Source: Candidatus Aenigmatarchaeota archaeon | GTDB lineage: Archaea > Aenigmatarchaeota > Aenigmatarchaeia > Aenigmatarchaeales > JACQIB01 | NCBI GenBank assembly: GCA_016198755.1 | Contig: JACQIB010000005.1 | Span: forward strand, 112,931 to 176,930 | DNA: 64,000 bases | Reading direction: 5' to 3' | Shown: piece after piece, positions 51,479 to 59,585 of the stretch | Layout of the letters: each line of letters begins with the position of its first letter | Numbering within the stretch: the stretch's first letter is position 1 | Position numbers and translations under genes: made by a program | The notes under the pieces: model-generated | What the model was told of the DNA's origin: nothing | Seen by the model: only the letters and a program-made list of their open reading frames with translations | The model's database searches: none

Positions 51479-51599
51479 ACTCTCTATATTGGACAGAATA
51501 TTAATATAAACAAGTATTATTGTCAGTAGATTTAAAAACTTTGTCTTAACTTTATATATCCGTTGCAAGTTTATAAGTCTGTACTATGATAGTTTTAGT

Positions 51600-52805
51600 A
51601 TGGCTGTAAAGGCTGGATGGGTTGTTTTTATAATATTGTTGGCTGTACCAACTATGTTGATTGCTGCCCAGTTTGGGAATATACTTGATAGTTCTACTGT
51701 ACTTCCGTTTTCAAACTCATTTGCACTGTTTAATCTAAAAGCGAGCGTGGAAAACCCTTCTGCATGTTCTTCAGATAAGCCTGGAAACTGTTTTACAAGT
51801 TCACTCTGCTCACAAGCCGGATTGCAGTGGTGCGGATCTAGTTTTATGTCAGGGTATTGTTCAGCAAGCTGCGGAACCTGCTCTTCAACAACGCCTTCGA
51901 GCTGTTTTTCTGCACAGTCATGTACTGGAGCAGGGGCAAACTGGTGTAGGACTGCTATAAACGGGGATGGTTCTGTCTCCGGATATTGTTCATCCGGTAG
52001 TTGCCGTGTATGCTCTTCATCAGATTTTGGGTCGTGTATTGATTCTGCAAGCTGCTTTTCTGTGGGTGGAGCATGGTATCCAATGCCCAGCAACTGGGCT
52101 ACTTATGGACCAACTGGATGGTGTGGTGCCCCAGGATACACACAACCTGTATGCAGCTCTGCAATGCCAGATATATGTAGTACAGAGAATTCCTGTTTGG
52201 GAACTGGGGGAAAATGGTGCACTGTATCTGCCCCATCAGGAACTTTAGGATTTTGTAAGTCCACGGCCTGCCCAACAGAACAAACAACAGAAGTTTTGAG
52301 AACATTTGTTTTTGATAAAAGCGGGATAGCCGTAATACCATTGGATGATACAAAGAATATTTACTTCCCATTAACTGGAACTGGGTATATAGAAGTGCCT
52401 TTGCTGGATGGAACTATATACAGATATTCTGCTAATCCTGCTGATCCGCCACAACCATTGCCATTTCCGGATTTTACTGGGAACATAAAGATAGAGAATT
52501 CTGTTATAATACATGGGTATGGGCAGAAAAGGACAATAATTGTTCCAAACAATCCGCTTGGTCCTGTGCTTGTGCCAATGGAAGGGGGTGGAGGATTTTT
52601 AGTGGCTCTTAAGGACTCTATATCAGGCAGGGTTTCAGGGTATTATAGTATGAAGGGAACTGTAACTATGGGAGAAGGAAATATGATATACTCTTACAAG
52701 AATAACTGTATAGTTTCAACCACAAAGAAGTTCTCAGCATATTGGAAAGATTTTGGATCACAGCTTGATAGCTTCATAAACATCAAGTGTCCGGCAATGC
52801 CTTAA
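51600..52805 (+). CDS. Secreted protein with tandem Cys-rich modules
   Basis: A signal anchor (AGWVVFIILLAVPTMLIAAQF) is followed, at residues about 55-225, by four or more copies of a module C-S-x-x-x-P-x-x-C-x-x-x-x-x-C-x-x-x-G-x-x-W-C ... G-Y/F-C-x-S-x-x-C. The cysteines should form disulphides outside the cell. The C-terminal half is beta-rich (VEVPLLDGTIYRY-like, IHGYGQKRTIIVPNNP). GTTTATAA is centred 26 nt before the ATG: leaderless. Probable surface adhesin or envelope protein. Confidence 0.75.
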   Translation: MAVKAGWVVFIILLAVPTMLIAAQFGNILDSSTVLPFSNSFALFNLKASVENPSACSSDKPGNCFTSSLCSQAGLQWCGSSFMSGYCSASCGTCSSTTPSSCFSAQSCTGAGANWCRTAINGDGSVSGYCSSGSCRVCSSSDFGSCIDSASCFSVGGAWYPMPSNWATYGPTGWCGAPGYTQPVCSSAMPDICSTENSCLGTGGKWCTVSAPSGTLGFCKSTACPTEQTTEVLRTFVFDKSGIAVIPLDDTKNIYFPLTGTGYIEVPLLDGTIYRYSANPADPPQPLPFPDFTGNIKIENSVIIHGYGQKRTIIVPNNPLGPVLVPMEGGGGFLVALKDSISGRVSGYYSMKGTVTMGEGNMIYSYKNNCIVSTTKKFSAYWKDFGSQLDSFINIKCPAMP

Positions 52806-52908
52806 TTGGAATATTTCTGTATACTACTTCAAAGTGGGAGTGACATTTTATATGTAATAGCTGTCAATAGTTTATTGACAAGTGGGGAGAAAAATTGTCA
52901 GTGGGAAA

Positions 52909-53652
52909 ATGGATTGGAAAATCGTAATTCCGATAGTGCTTGTAGCAGCTGTCTTAGTTTTAGGTATAGCTTCTGGAGGGATGGGAACAGGAGGTTTCAA
53001 TATAGCTTCTGCTGAAGCTGCAAAAGAACAGGGTGTAAAAGCTTCGCCTGCTGCTTTGCAGTTTGAAGAAAACAGCTTCAAAAGCAAGATAAACTTTCTT
53101 GGAAAGGATCAGTATAATTTTAAGAAGTTTCTGGGAGAGGGAGAGACTGGACCTGTTTTAATATACTATAGAAGCTTCAGGGGAGGGTTTGAATGGAAGA
53201 TTACACTTTCTTCAGGATCCGGGAAGTTCTTGGTTTACAAAGAGTATAAGAGTGTGGTTCCGCTGAAAGCAGAAAAAAACAGCATACTTGGTGGAAAAGA
53301 GCTGTTGCCTGCTGGAACTGCGTTTGAAAAGTTTGCGGGAAAAAGAGATTTCTTGGATTCCATAGAAGCTGCTGAAAAAGCAAAACAAATAGAAGAGGTT
53401 GCTGGAGCTACCGGAAGTTTTGGAGCTGATGAGTATTCTATGATTTTTGTTGGGAAAGAGCTTGGGGTTGCAAATCCTTATGGGGTTTCAGAGGATATTT
53501 GGACTGTTCTGTTCTTTGATAAGGCTGGAAAACTATGGGGAATAGTGGATCTTTCTGCTGGGGATGGCAGTGTATTAGGATATTATATAGGCGAGGAAGC
53601 TGCTAAAAACTTGGAAAAAAGAGCTCTGATAAAGGACGTTATAGCCAGGTAA
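52909..53652 (+). CDS. Membrane-anchored exported protein, unknown
   Basis: 247 aa with an N-terminal signal anchor (WKIVIPIVLVAAVLVLGIASGG) and a soluble alpha/beta exterior (GPVLIYYRSFRGGFEWKITLSSGSG, YSMIFVGKELGVANPYG, WTVLFFDKAGKLWGIVDLS). No family recognised. GTGGG lies just before ATG 52909; a GTG at 52882 is another possible start. It lies 0.1 kb after the Cys-rich protein gene and may share a function at the surface. Its end overlaps kae1 by 14 bp. Confidence 0.6.
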   Translation: MDWKIVIPIVLVAAVLVLGIASGGMGTGGFNIASAEAAKEQGVKASPAALQFEENSFKSKINFLGKDQYNFKKFLGEGETGPVLIYYRSFRGGFEWKITLSSGSGKFLVYKEYKSVVPLKAEKNSILGGKELLPAGTAFEKFAGKRDFLDSIEAAEKAKQIEEVAGATGSFGADEYSMIFVGKELGVANPYGVSEDIWTVLFFDKAGKLWGIVDLSAGDGSVLGYYIGEEAAKNLEKRALIKDVIAR

Positions 53653-54619
53653 CATTAACTTCATCTGCTCTCCAAAATCTGTTTATTTTACTTTCTTGCA
53701 GCTTTGTTTCACCTGAACCCTTCCAGACTAAAAGCCCTGTCCATGCTATGTTTGCACCGCAGTCTGTTGCATACTCAATTGGAACCAGGAAAGTTTTTGC
53801 ACTGCGCTCTTCTGCCATTATATCCAGCATTTTCCTGAACCTTTTATTAGCTGCTACTCCGCCTACAAGTAAAATTTCTTTTTTCCCTGCATGGGCTAAA
53901 GCCCTTTCTGTAACTTCTGTTAGCATAGAGAAACAGGTTTCCTGCATGCTAAAAGCCAAATCCTCTTTTTTTGCCCCATTTTTCAAAAGCCTTACTGCTT
54001 CAGCAAGTATTCCTGAAAAAGAAACATCCATCCCCTTTACCACATATGGAAGCTCTATCCATTTGCCTTTGCTTGCCAATTCTTCAATTTTTGGGCCTCC
54101 TGGGTGAGGTATTCCAAGCTCCCGCGCAAATTGATCTAAACAGTTTCCAAGGGCAATATCCTGTGTTTCCCCAAGAATCCTGTAACTTCCCTCGATACAG
54201 GCTAGAATCTGCGTATTTCCTCCTGAAACATATAAAACCAAAGGATCAATGCAGCCTGTTGCCAGTTTTCCAATTTCTACATGTGCAACAGCATGGTTTA
54301 CTCCAACCAAGGGTTTTTTCAGTTTCAGGGATAAGGCTCTTGCCACAGCAGCCCCAATTCTCAGGCACTGCGGTATTCCTGGTCCCTGGGAAAAGGCTAC
54401 AATATCTATATCTTTTGCTGAAAGTTTTGCTTCTTTCAATGCGCTCTCTATTAAACCTGCAGCAAGGGAAGAATGGTGTTCGCCTGCTTCAGAAGGCTTT
54501 ATTCCGCCTTTTTCAGGTTTGTACATATCGCGGGAATTTGCGAGAATTTTCCCTTCTGAGTTTGCTATTCCTACAGAAAAGGTATGTGCTGTAGCCTCAA
54601 TACCCAAACAGATTACCAT
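53639..54619 (-). CDS. kae1: KEOPS tRNA threonylcarbamoyladenosine synthase subunit Kae1
   Basis: A 326-aa ASKHA-fold protein: CLGIEATAHTFSVGIA at the start, the metal-binding NHAVAHVEIGKL motif, LYVSGGNTQIL, and GGVAANKRFRKML near the end. It transfers the threonylcarbamoyl group to A37 of ANN-decoding tRNAs. No Bud32 kinase is fused, and none is seen in the window. TTTATT is centred 26 nt before the ATG. Pcc1 is encoded at 37377. Confidence 0.95.
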   Translation of the reverse strand: MVICLGIEATAHTFSVGIANSEGKILANSRDMYKPEKGGIKPSEAGEHHSSLAAGLIESALKEAKLSAKDIDIVAFSQGPGIPQCLRIGAAVARALSLKLKKPLVGVNHAVAHVEIGKLATGCIDPLVLYVSGGNTQILACIEGSYRILGETQDIALGNCLDQFARELGIPHPGGPKIEELASKGKWIELPYVVKGMDVSFSGILAEAVRLLKNGAKKEDLAFSMQETCFSMLTEVTERALAHAGKKEILLVGGVAANKRFRKMLDIMAEERSAKTFLVPIEYATDCGANIAWTGLLVWKGSGETKLQESKINRFWRADEVNVTWL

Positions 54620-54656
54620 GGGAAAGGTTTGTAATCAAGAGAATAAATTTCTATCA

Positions 54657-56420
54657 TTATTTGGATTGGCTGGCTGGTGCATAGCTGCTTAGCTTTTCTA
54701 TAACTGTGACCTCTTTGTTTAAAGTGTTGTCACCAATAGCATTTGTTTCTGCTTTAAAATAAATAAAGAATTCACTTATTAGCGCTTTATAATTATCGGA
54801 AACTTTCAGGGGAATAGATTGACGTTCCTTGTCTCCAAGATATTGGGAACCGCAGCGGGGAATAAGTCCGGAAGATGAGGAACCGCAGCGGGGAATAAGT
54901 ATTCCGGTTTCCCTAGTTATTGTTGTTTTGTTTTGGCGCTCATCACTGATCCAATTTTTCATTAAATCTGCATACCTTGCCAAGAGTATGCCTTTTCGTA
55001 TTCCTGTATTCTGGAAGAAATCTGATTGTTTTTCTTCTAGATTAACTGCAACATCATTTCCATCTTTATTTCCTAATCTGTCTTCGTATGACACGGTAAG
55101 CTTCAGGTTAGTATCATTGGATAATTTTTTCAGCTTCAGTAAAACCAGACCGCCCCTGGTTTCTGCCCCCTCTTTTTTTGATGGGAAGAGTGTATTTATT
55201 TTCATAATGGTGCCCGTTGCCTCATTTGCTTCTGGGGAACCATAAACTTTTATTATCTCATATCCTTTTGCGTCCAGATTTAGTATTAAATTGAATATAA
55301 GAGGTGTTACCATAAATTCAAATTCGTTGTCCATTCTTTTCTTGAATTCTGGAGACGAGTGAACAGAATAATAATTGGCCCCTCTGATTTTTGTTATTGC
55401 TTCCACCAATTCTGTATTGAAGTCAACACCTATGCCAATGAATGTAGTGTATATTTTATTATCTGCATTTTTCTTTGTTATATTAAATAAACCTTCCTCG
55501 CTAGTTTCCCCTATATTTGGCATAGCATCTGTCAGGAAAATTATCCTGTTCTCATATTCTGACTGGTCAGAACCTTCATATTCCTTAAACAGGTTTGCAC
55601 CCATTTTCATGCCAGATTCCATATATGTGCCGCCCTGTGGCCCTATATCGTTAAGTATATGCTGCTTTATTCTTTCTATGTCTGTATTTTCTACAAGATT
55701 CATGGGTTTTGCCAAATAAGCTTTGTCATCGAAGACAACCATTCCAAATCTATCGTCTTTTTTTAGGTGGTCGAGAAGTGATGATATAGCTTTCTTGGCT
55801 ATCTCCATTTTGCTTTTTCCAGAGTCCTCGTCAGTTTTATTTGAACCCTCAACAGGCACTCTTCCCCCGAACCTATCATAATAATATTCGTTGAATGCGG
55901 AGCCCATTGATCCGGAAATGTCCAAAACAATAATAAGATTCAGTTTTTTCCTGTGAAAGTCACTTTCTTTTATATTGGAATTCAAGCCTACTGACATATA
56001 ATATTCATCCTTTTTTGAAAAGGGATCCCTTGAGATTGAATAGGTATAGGAGGGGCAGAATAATTTTGTGCATTCCTGCTTTTCACTTGTATCGAAATAA
56101 TAGTCGTAAAAAAGGCCTTCATATGTTATATCTGTAGATAACGGTGTGTAGTTGTTTTTTATGTTTTCCCTGAAGTTATTGATATCCTTTGCACCACCAA
56201 CAGAATAGCCAATTGATTCGGGAGATGCTGCGAAAGGCGATACAGACTGAGTGGGACTCAAAAGAGGTGATGAAATCTGTTTCAATAGAGGTATTTCAAA
56301 TATAGAGGGTGAAAATTGCCAGTCGTCCGTTTTTCCAGTTAACCCTGATTTTGGTATTAGAAAATATCCTGCAATAATAGCTATAACTATAATAGCAATT
56401 ATCAGAGGTCGCTTTTCCAT
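54657..56420 (-). CDS. Membrane-anchored von Willebrand factor A domain protein
   Basis: 587 aa: an N-terminal membrane helix (LIIAIIVIAIIAGYFLI), then a vWA domain from about residue 160 with MIDAS motifs IVLDISGSMGSAFNE, GGTYMESGM and FLTDAMPNIGE. The C-terminal part has a beta domain and, near residue 515-535, a duplicated PRCGS motif. Such proteins mediate surface adhesion or metal-dependent assembly. TTTATATA is centred 26 nt before the ATG: leaderless. Confidence 0.85.
   Translation of the reverse strand: MEKRPLIIAIIVIAIIAGYFLIPKSGLTGKTDDWQFSPSIFEIPLLKQISSPLLSPTQSVSPFAASPESIGYSVGGAKDINNFRENIKNNYTPLSTDITYEGLFYDYYFDTSEKQECTKLFCPSYTYSISRDPFSKKDEYYMSVGLNSNIKESDFHRKKLNLIIVLDISGSMGSAFNEYYYDRFGGRVPVEGSNKTDEDSGKSKMEIAKKAISSLLDHLKKDDRFGMVVFDDKAYLAKPMNLVENTDIERIKQHILNDIGPQGGTYMESGMKMGANLFKEYEGSDQSEYENRIIFLTDAMPNIGETSEEGLFNITKKNADNKIYTTFIGIGVDFNTELVEAITKIRGANYYSVHSSPEFKKRMDNEFEFMVTPLIFNLILNLDAKGYEIIKVYGSPEANEATGTIMKINTLFPSKKEGAETRGGLVLLKLKKLSNDTNLKLTVSYEDRLGNKDGNDVAVNLEEKQSDFFQNTGIRKGILLARYADLMKNWISDERQNKTTITRETGILIPRCGSSSSGLIPRCGSQYLGDKERQSIPLKVSDNYKALISEFFIYFKAETNAIGDNTLNKEVTVIEKLSSYAPASQSK
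54846..54900. repeat. 22-bp direct repeat inside the vWA gene
   Basis: ggaaccgcagcggggaataa(gt) occurs at 54846-54867 and again at 54879-54900, an exact 22-bp copy with a 33-bp period. In the protein this doubles LIPRCGS with an 11-residue spacing, so the frame is kept. It looks like a recent slippage or duplication event. Confidence 0.9.
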
Positions 56421-56454
56421 ATAAGACTATTGTTTTGGCGATATATAAATCGTC

Positions 56455-56637
56455 TTACTTCTTTATTTCAGAATAATGACATTTCCCACAATGGGTCCTG
56501 TTCTTATGTTCAGCCATAAAGGTTCCTGCGCCGCAGCGTGGGCAGAACTTTCCTGTCCTTTTCCCGCCTGAATATTTTTTCCATAACTGCACTATCTTGT
56601 GCTTGGATTTGCTGTGTGGTTTTTTTCCTTCTGCCAT
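56455..56637 (-). CDS. rps27ae: 30S ribosomal protein S27ae
   Basis: A 60-aa zinc-binding small-subunit protein: basic N-terminus, then [36 protein letters not shown] with four cysteines. It lies 12 bp after S24e in the conserved rpoE-spt4-S24e-S27ae order. AAAGGTGAATAAAAATG precedes the start. Confidence 0.94.
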   Translation of the reverse strand: MAEGKKPHSKSKHKIVQLWKKYSGGKRTGKFCPRCGAGTFMAEHKNRTHCGKCHYSEIKK

Positions 56638-56649
56638 TTTTATTCACCT

Positions 56650-56922
56650 TTATTGTGCTGCTGGAGCTGGTGCAGCTTTCTTTTTCTTCTCGGGTGGTTT
56701 TTCATCCCAAACCCTTACAGATGCCCTGCCCATAGAACGTCCAAAATCAGTAATTAATGTCCTTATCTCCACATTTTCAGCGGGGACGGATAAGGTTTTT
56801 GCAAGCTCGTCTGAAACTGCTTTTTTAGAGGGAGTTGCAGCACCCTCATAATCCAATTTAAGTGTAAGTTCCTTTCTTTTCAGAAGCGGATTTTCCTTTT
56901 GTTCAACTGTTTCAATCTTCAT
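56650..56922 (-). CDS. rps24e: 30S ribosomal protein S24e
   Basis: A 90-aa protein: VEQKENPLLKRKELTLKLDYEGAATPSKKAVSDELAKTL is the S24e pattern. The C-terminus is an Ala/Pro/Lys-rich tail (EKKKKAAPAPAAQ), which is not conserved. GTGAT-AAG-ATG fixes the start, 4 bp after the Spt4 stop. Confidence 0.93.
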   Translation of the reverse strand: MKIETVEQKENPLLKRKELTLKLDYEGAATPSKKAVSDELAKTLSVPAENVEIRTLITDFGRSMGRASVRVWDEKPPEKKKKAAPAPAAQ

Positions 56923-56926
56923 CTTA

Positions 56927-57109
56927 TCACTTTATTTTTATTGCGAACTTGCCTGGAGAGGTTAAACCTGCTTCCTTTGCAAGCTCAGAGTCAGGGTTAA
57001 TTACCATTAGAGTTCCTTTCCATGAACGTGTCAGGTCAGAGCTTTTGCATATTGGACAGACATTCCCTTTAACAAGCCTTTTGCATGTTTTACAGGCTTT
57101 CTCTGGCAT
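56927..57109 (-). CDS. spt4: Transcription elongation factor Spt4 (RpoE'')
   Basis: A 60-aa zinc protein: KACKTCKRLVKGNVCPICKSSDLTRSWKGTLMVINPDSELAKEAGL. The two CxxC pairs bind zinc, and the rest contacts Spt5. Together they hold the RNA polymerase clamp closed during elongation. It is in the standard position after rpoE. Confidence 0.95.
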   Translation of the reverse strand: MPEKACKTCKRLVKGNVCPICKSSDLTRSWKGTLMVINPDSELAKEAGLTSPGKFAIKIK

Positions 57110-57180
57110 TATAAAAACCTCTTTATATTTTTGTTTTGAGAGGTTTTTGGAATGTTAAAAATCCCTAAGATTTTTCCCAT

Positions 57181-57771
57181 TTATTTCCCCTCCTTTTTCT
57201 TTTCCTTCTTTTCAGCCTGTTTTTCCTCTTTCTTTTCTTCTTTTGCTTTTTCCTCCACCCATTTTAAGTTTCCAAGGAAAGGCTGGCGCATTGTTAAGCC
57301 TACTTTGCTCTGCTCTTTAAGGCTGATAGAAATTATTCTTGCCCTTACTTTATCGCCTACTTTCAAAATCCTCTTGCTGGCTCTTCCAACAAGTTGTGCG
57401 TTTTTTTCGTCAAAGCTTACGAAATCATCCATAACCTGAGATATATGTGTCAGGGCATCCACAGGACCAATCCTTACAAAAGCCCCCCATTCTGTTATAT
57501 CGACAATTTCCCCTTCAACAACTTCATGCTCGCGCGGCATCCATGTTAACATTGTAAATTTAGTTGGGTAGTGAACTGAAGGATCGCCGGGAAGGATTTT
57601 CCCTTCACCCACATCCTCAATTGAAACAACTGACAGGTATATTCCAAAATCGTTGTCTATTTTTCCCTGAAACTTCTCTGAAATACTGTCTTTTATGGCT
57701 TTTTCAGCCTCCATAGAAAACTTCAATGGAGCGACTGTTATTGTATCTTCTGCTTCAACTAATTGGTACAT
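57181..57771 (-). CDS. rpoE: RNA polymerase subunit E' (Rpb7)
   Basis: 196 aa: MYQLVEAEDTITVAPLKF, then GIYLSVVSIEDVGEGKILPGD and an S1 domain (EVVEGEIVDITEWGAFVRIGPVDALTHISQVMDDF). With RpoF it forms the RNA polymerase stalk. A Lys/Glu tail of about 25 residues (KEEKKEEKQAEKKEKKKEGK) is unusual. GTGAT-AAA-ATG selects 57771; the ORF-track start is ten codons too early. Confidence 0.95.
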   Translation of the reverse strand: MYQLVEAEDTITVAPLKFSMEAEKAIKDSISEKFQGKIDNDFGIYLSVVSIEDVGEGKILPGDPSVHYPTKFTMLTWMPREHEVVEGEIVDITEWGAFVRIGPVDALTHISQVMDDFVSFDEKNAQLVGRASKRILKVGDKVRARIISISLKEQSKVGLTMRQPFLGNLKWVEEKAKEEKKEEKQAEKKEKKKEGK

Positions 57772-57775
57772 TTTA

Positions 57776-58300
57776 TCACTTCTTTTTCTTTGCAAGGGCA
57801 ACAGAATCTAAAATTGCTTTTTTTGCTGCTGCTGCTCCTTCCCATCCTTTTACTTTAACCCATTTTCCTGGTTCTAACTGTTTCATTGTTTCGAAAAAAT
57901 GTGATATTTCCTTCGGTATATGCGCTGGTAAGTCCTTCAGGTCTTTTATCTCATCAAATCTCGGGTCCTTTATAGGTACGGCAACAATCTTATCATCCAT
58001 TCCTTTTTCATCTTCCATTCTCATTACAGCCACTGGCCTTGCAGGAACCAGAGTTCCGGAAGGAATTGACAAAGTGCAGAGCACAACAACGTCCATTGGA
58101 TCTCCGTCATCGCAAAGGGTTTGCGGAATAAAACCGTATGAACCTGGGTAATGTTCTGAAGTATACAAAACCCTGTCAAGCATCATTACACCCAAATTTT
58201 TGTCAAATTCCAGCTTGTTCTGGGAACCTTTTTCATTCTCTACAAAAACATAAATCTCATCAGGAACCTTTTTGCCAACTGGTATTTTGTTTATATCCAT
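57776..58300 (-). CDS. ppa: Inorganic pyrophosphatase, family I
   Basis: A 174-aa soluble PPase: EIYVFVENEKGSQNKLEFDK, YPGSYGFIPQTLCDDGDPMDVVVL (the DxDxxD metal site) and DDKIVAVPIKDPRF are typical. It drives pyrophosphate-releasing reactions such as tRNA charging and RNA synthesis. It sits 4 bp upstream of rpoE and directly after the PIN gene, in one operon. Confidence 0.95.
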   Translation of the reverse strand: MDINKIPVGKKVPDEIYVFVENEKGSQNKLEFDKNLGVMMLDRVLYTSEHYPGSYGFIPQTLCDDGDPMDVVVLCTLSIPSGTLVPARPVAVMRMEDEKGMDDKIVAVPIKDPRFDEIKDLKDLPAHIPKEISHFFETMKQLEPGKWVKVKGWEGAAAAKKAILDSVALAKKKK

Positions 58301-58657
58301 TCACTCCACCTCTATATACTTTTTCTGCCTTATCATTATAGTTTTGCCGCCTGCTTTCCTTATCCTCCCCCTCAATTCCCTGTCCTGAGTTGCTACCGCA
58401 TAGCCTGAAAGGGAAAGAGAAAGCAAAGCAGTGTCAGCTGTACCTTTTGCATTTAGTGTTTTTAAGCCTTTGCTTTTTGCAATTTTCATGGATATTCGTG
58501 CTGTAGAGGCTGTTTTTCCAGCCCCCTTTGAAAGCATTGTAAGCTCGCTTACAACAGGAGTTGAAAGGAAAAGTTCGTGCCCTGCCAGCTCTGAGAACAA
58601 ATCTATCTTATAGTTCACTGTTGCTATAAGGAAATTTGTATCCAGCAGTATTTTCAT
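58301..58657 (-). CDS. PIN-domain protein, Fcf1/Utp24-like
   Basis: A 118-aa PIN protein: MKILLDTNFLIATVNYKIDLFSEL, then GTADTALLSLSLSGYAVATQDRELRGRIRKAGGKTIMIR. Archaeal PIN genes beside PPase and rpoE resemble Fcf1, a pre-rRNA processing nuclease, rather than VapC toxins, because no antitoxin accompanies it. ATG 58657 is chosen; the ORF-track extension is not conserved-looking. The stop is adjacent to the PPase start. Confidence 0.85.
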   Translation of the reverse strand: MKILLDTNFLIATVNYKIDLFSELAGHELFLSTPVVSELTMLSKGAGKTASTARISMKIAKSKGLKTLNAKGTADTALLSLSLSGYAVATQDRELRGRIRKAGGKTIMIRQKKYIEVE

Positions 58658-58708
58658 GCACCTCTTTCGCAAGGCAAGCTTTAAAACCTTGCTCTGCACA
58701 GTTTTCCC

Positions 58709-58798
58709 ATGCGAATGGTAGGTCAAAGGAAAGCTCAGATGAAGTATTCACGGCAGAAAAAGAAGATGAAAAAGCCGCACTGGAACAGGTATTTCTAG
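58709..58798 (+). CDS. 29-aa highly basic micro-protein
   Basis: Too short for the ORF track. It begins MRMVGQRKAQMKYSRQKK and ends KPHWNRYF; eleven of 29 residues are Lys or Arg. TTTAAAA is centred 26 nt before the ATG, exactly the leaderless spacing used by many genes here. The stop is followed at once by the GGTGAG and CTG start of the TatD gene, so it is the first cistron of that operon. Composition resembles ribosomal or nucleic-acid-binding peptides; the family is not recognised. Confidence 0.6.
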   Translation: MRMVGQRKAQMKYSRQKKKMKKPHWNRYF

Positions 58799-58808
58799 CG
58801 GTGAGTTT

Positions 58809-59585
58809 CTGATAGATTCCCACTGCCATCTGGAGTGGACAGATTTTGATAAGGACTTGAACGAAGTTGTCAAAGAGCTGAAAAAAGAACTGAAAGCTGT
58901 TGTAACTGTAGCAACAGAACCAAAGTTTTTTGAGCGTGGGCTTGAGATTGCTGAGAAGTATAGGAGCTTTGCCTTCCTTTCTGCTGGCATCCATCCGGAG
59001 TTTGTAAAGGAGATTTCTCAGGAGCAAATAGAGAAAGCTTTTGAGTGGTTAAAAGAAAATGAGAAAAGTTTGGTGGGTATAGGGGAAAGTGGTTTAGATT
59101 ATTTCTGGGTTAAAGAACCAGAATGGAGAGAAAAACAGAAAGGGCTTTTTGAGAAGTCAATTGCGCTTGCAAAAGAGCTGGACAAGGTTCTTGTTGTGCA
59201 TACGCGGGAAGCACACGAACAGGTTATAGAAATACTTGAAAAGAACAGAGCTGAAAAGGTGCAGTTGCATATGTGGGGAGGGAACAGCTTTGTGAAAACT
59301 ATATTAGATCATGGATGGTTTGTTTCTGTTGGACCTGTTGTTAAAACCTCTAAAAAACACCAGAAAGTTGTGCGCGATCTTCCTTTAGAGCTTTTGCTGT
59401 TGGAGACTGATTCCCCGTGGTTCGGATTGAAAGATTCTGAAGGAAAACCATTGAGAGGCCTGCCAACAAACATAAAAATCCCAGCGGAGGAAATTGCGAA
59501 AATAAAGGACCTGGAATTTAAGGAAGTTTGGGAAGAATGTGGAAAGAATGCTGTTAAATTGTTTAAGCTGCCCATTAGGATTTAG
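58809..59585 (+). CDS. tatD: TatD-family metal-dependent nuclease, CTG start
   Basis: A 258-aa TIM-barrel hydrolase. The N-terminal LIDSHCHLEWTDFDKDL metal motif lies upstream of the ORF track's ATG (58857), so the real start must be earlier. A CTG with GGTGAG 3 nt before it is the only good candidate. Other motifs are AGIHPEFV, IGESGLDYF, VVHTREAHEQ and LLETDSPWFG. TatD enzymes are 3'-5' exonucleases or deacylases in DNA repair and tRNA quality control. Confidence 0.88.
   Translation: MIDSHCHLEWTDFDKDLNEVVKELKKELKAVVTVATEPKFFERGLEIAEKYRSFAFLSAGIHPEFVKEISQEQIEKAFEWLKENEKSLVGIGESGLDYFWVKEPEWREKQKGLFEKSIALAKELDKVLVVHTREAHEQVIEILEKNRAEKVQLHMWGGNSFVKTILDHGWFVSVGPVVKTSKKHQKVVRDLPLELLLLETDSPWFGLKDSEGKPLRGLPTNIKIPAEEIAKIKDLEFKEVWEECGKNAVKLFKLPIRI

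Noticed and set aside
58301-58657. VapC toxin
   Set aside because: It is a PIN protein but lacks an antitoxin and is embedded in the PPase-rpoE operon, so an rRNA-processing role is more likely.
58608-59027. Minus-strand 139-aa ORF covering the TatD start
   Set aside because: It lacks any family features and opposes the TatD motif D-S-H-C-H, which is read on the plus strand.
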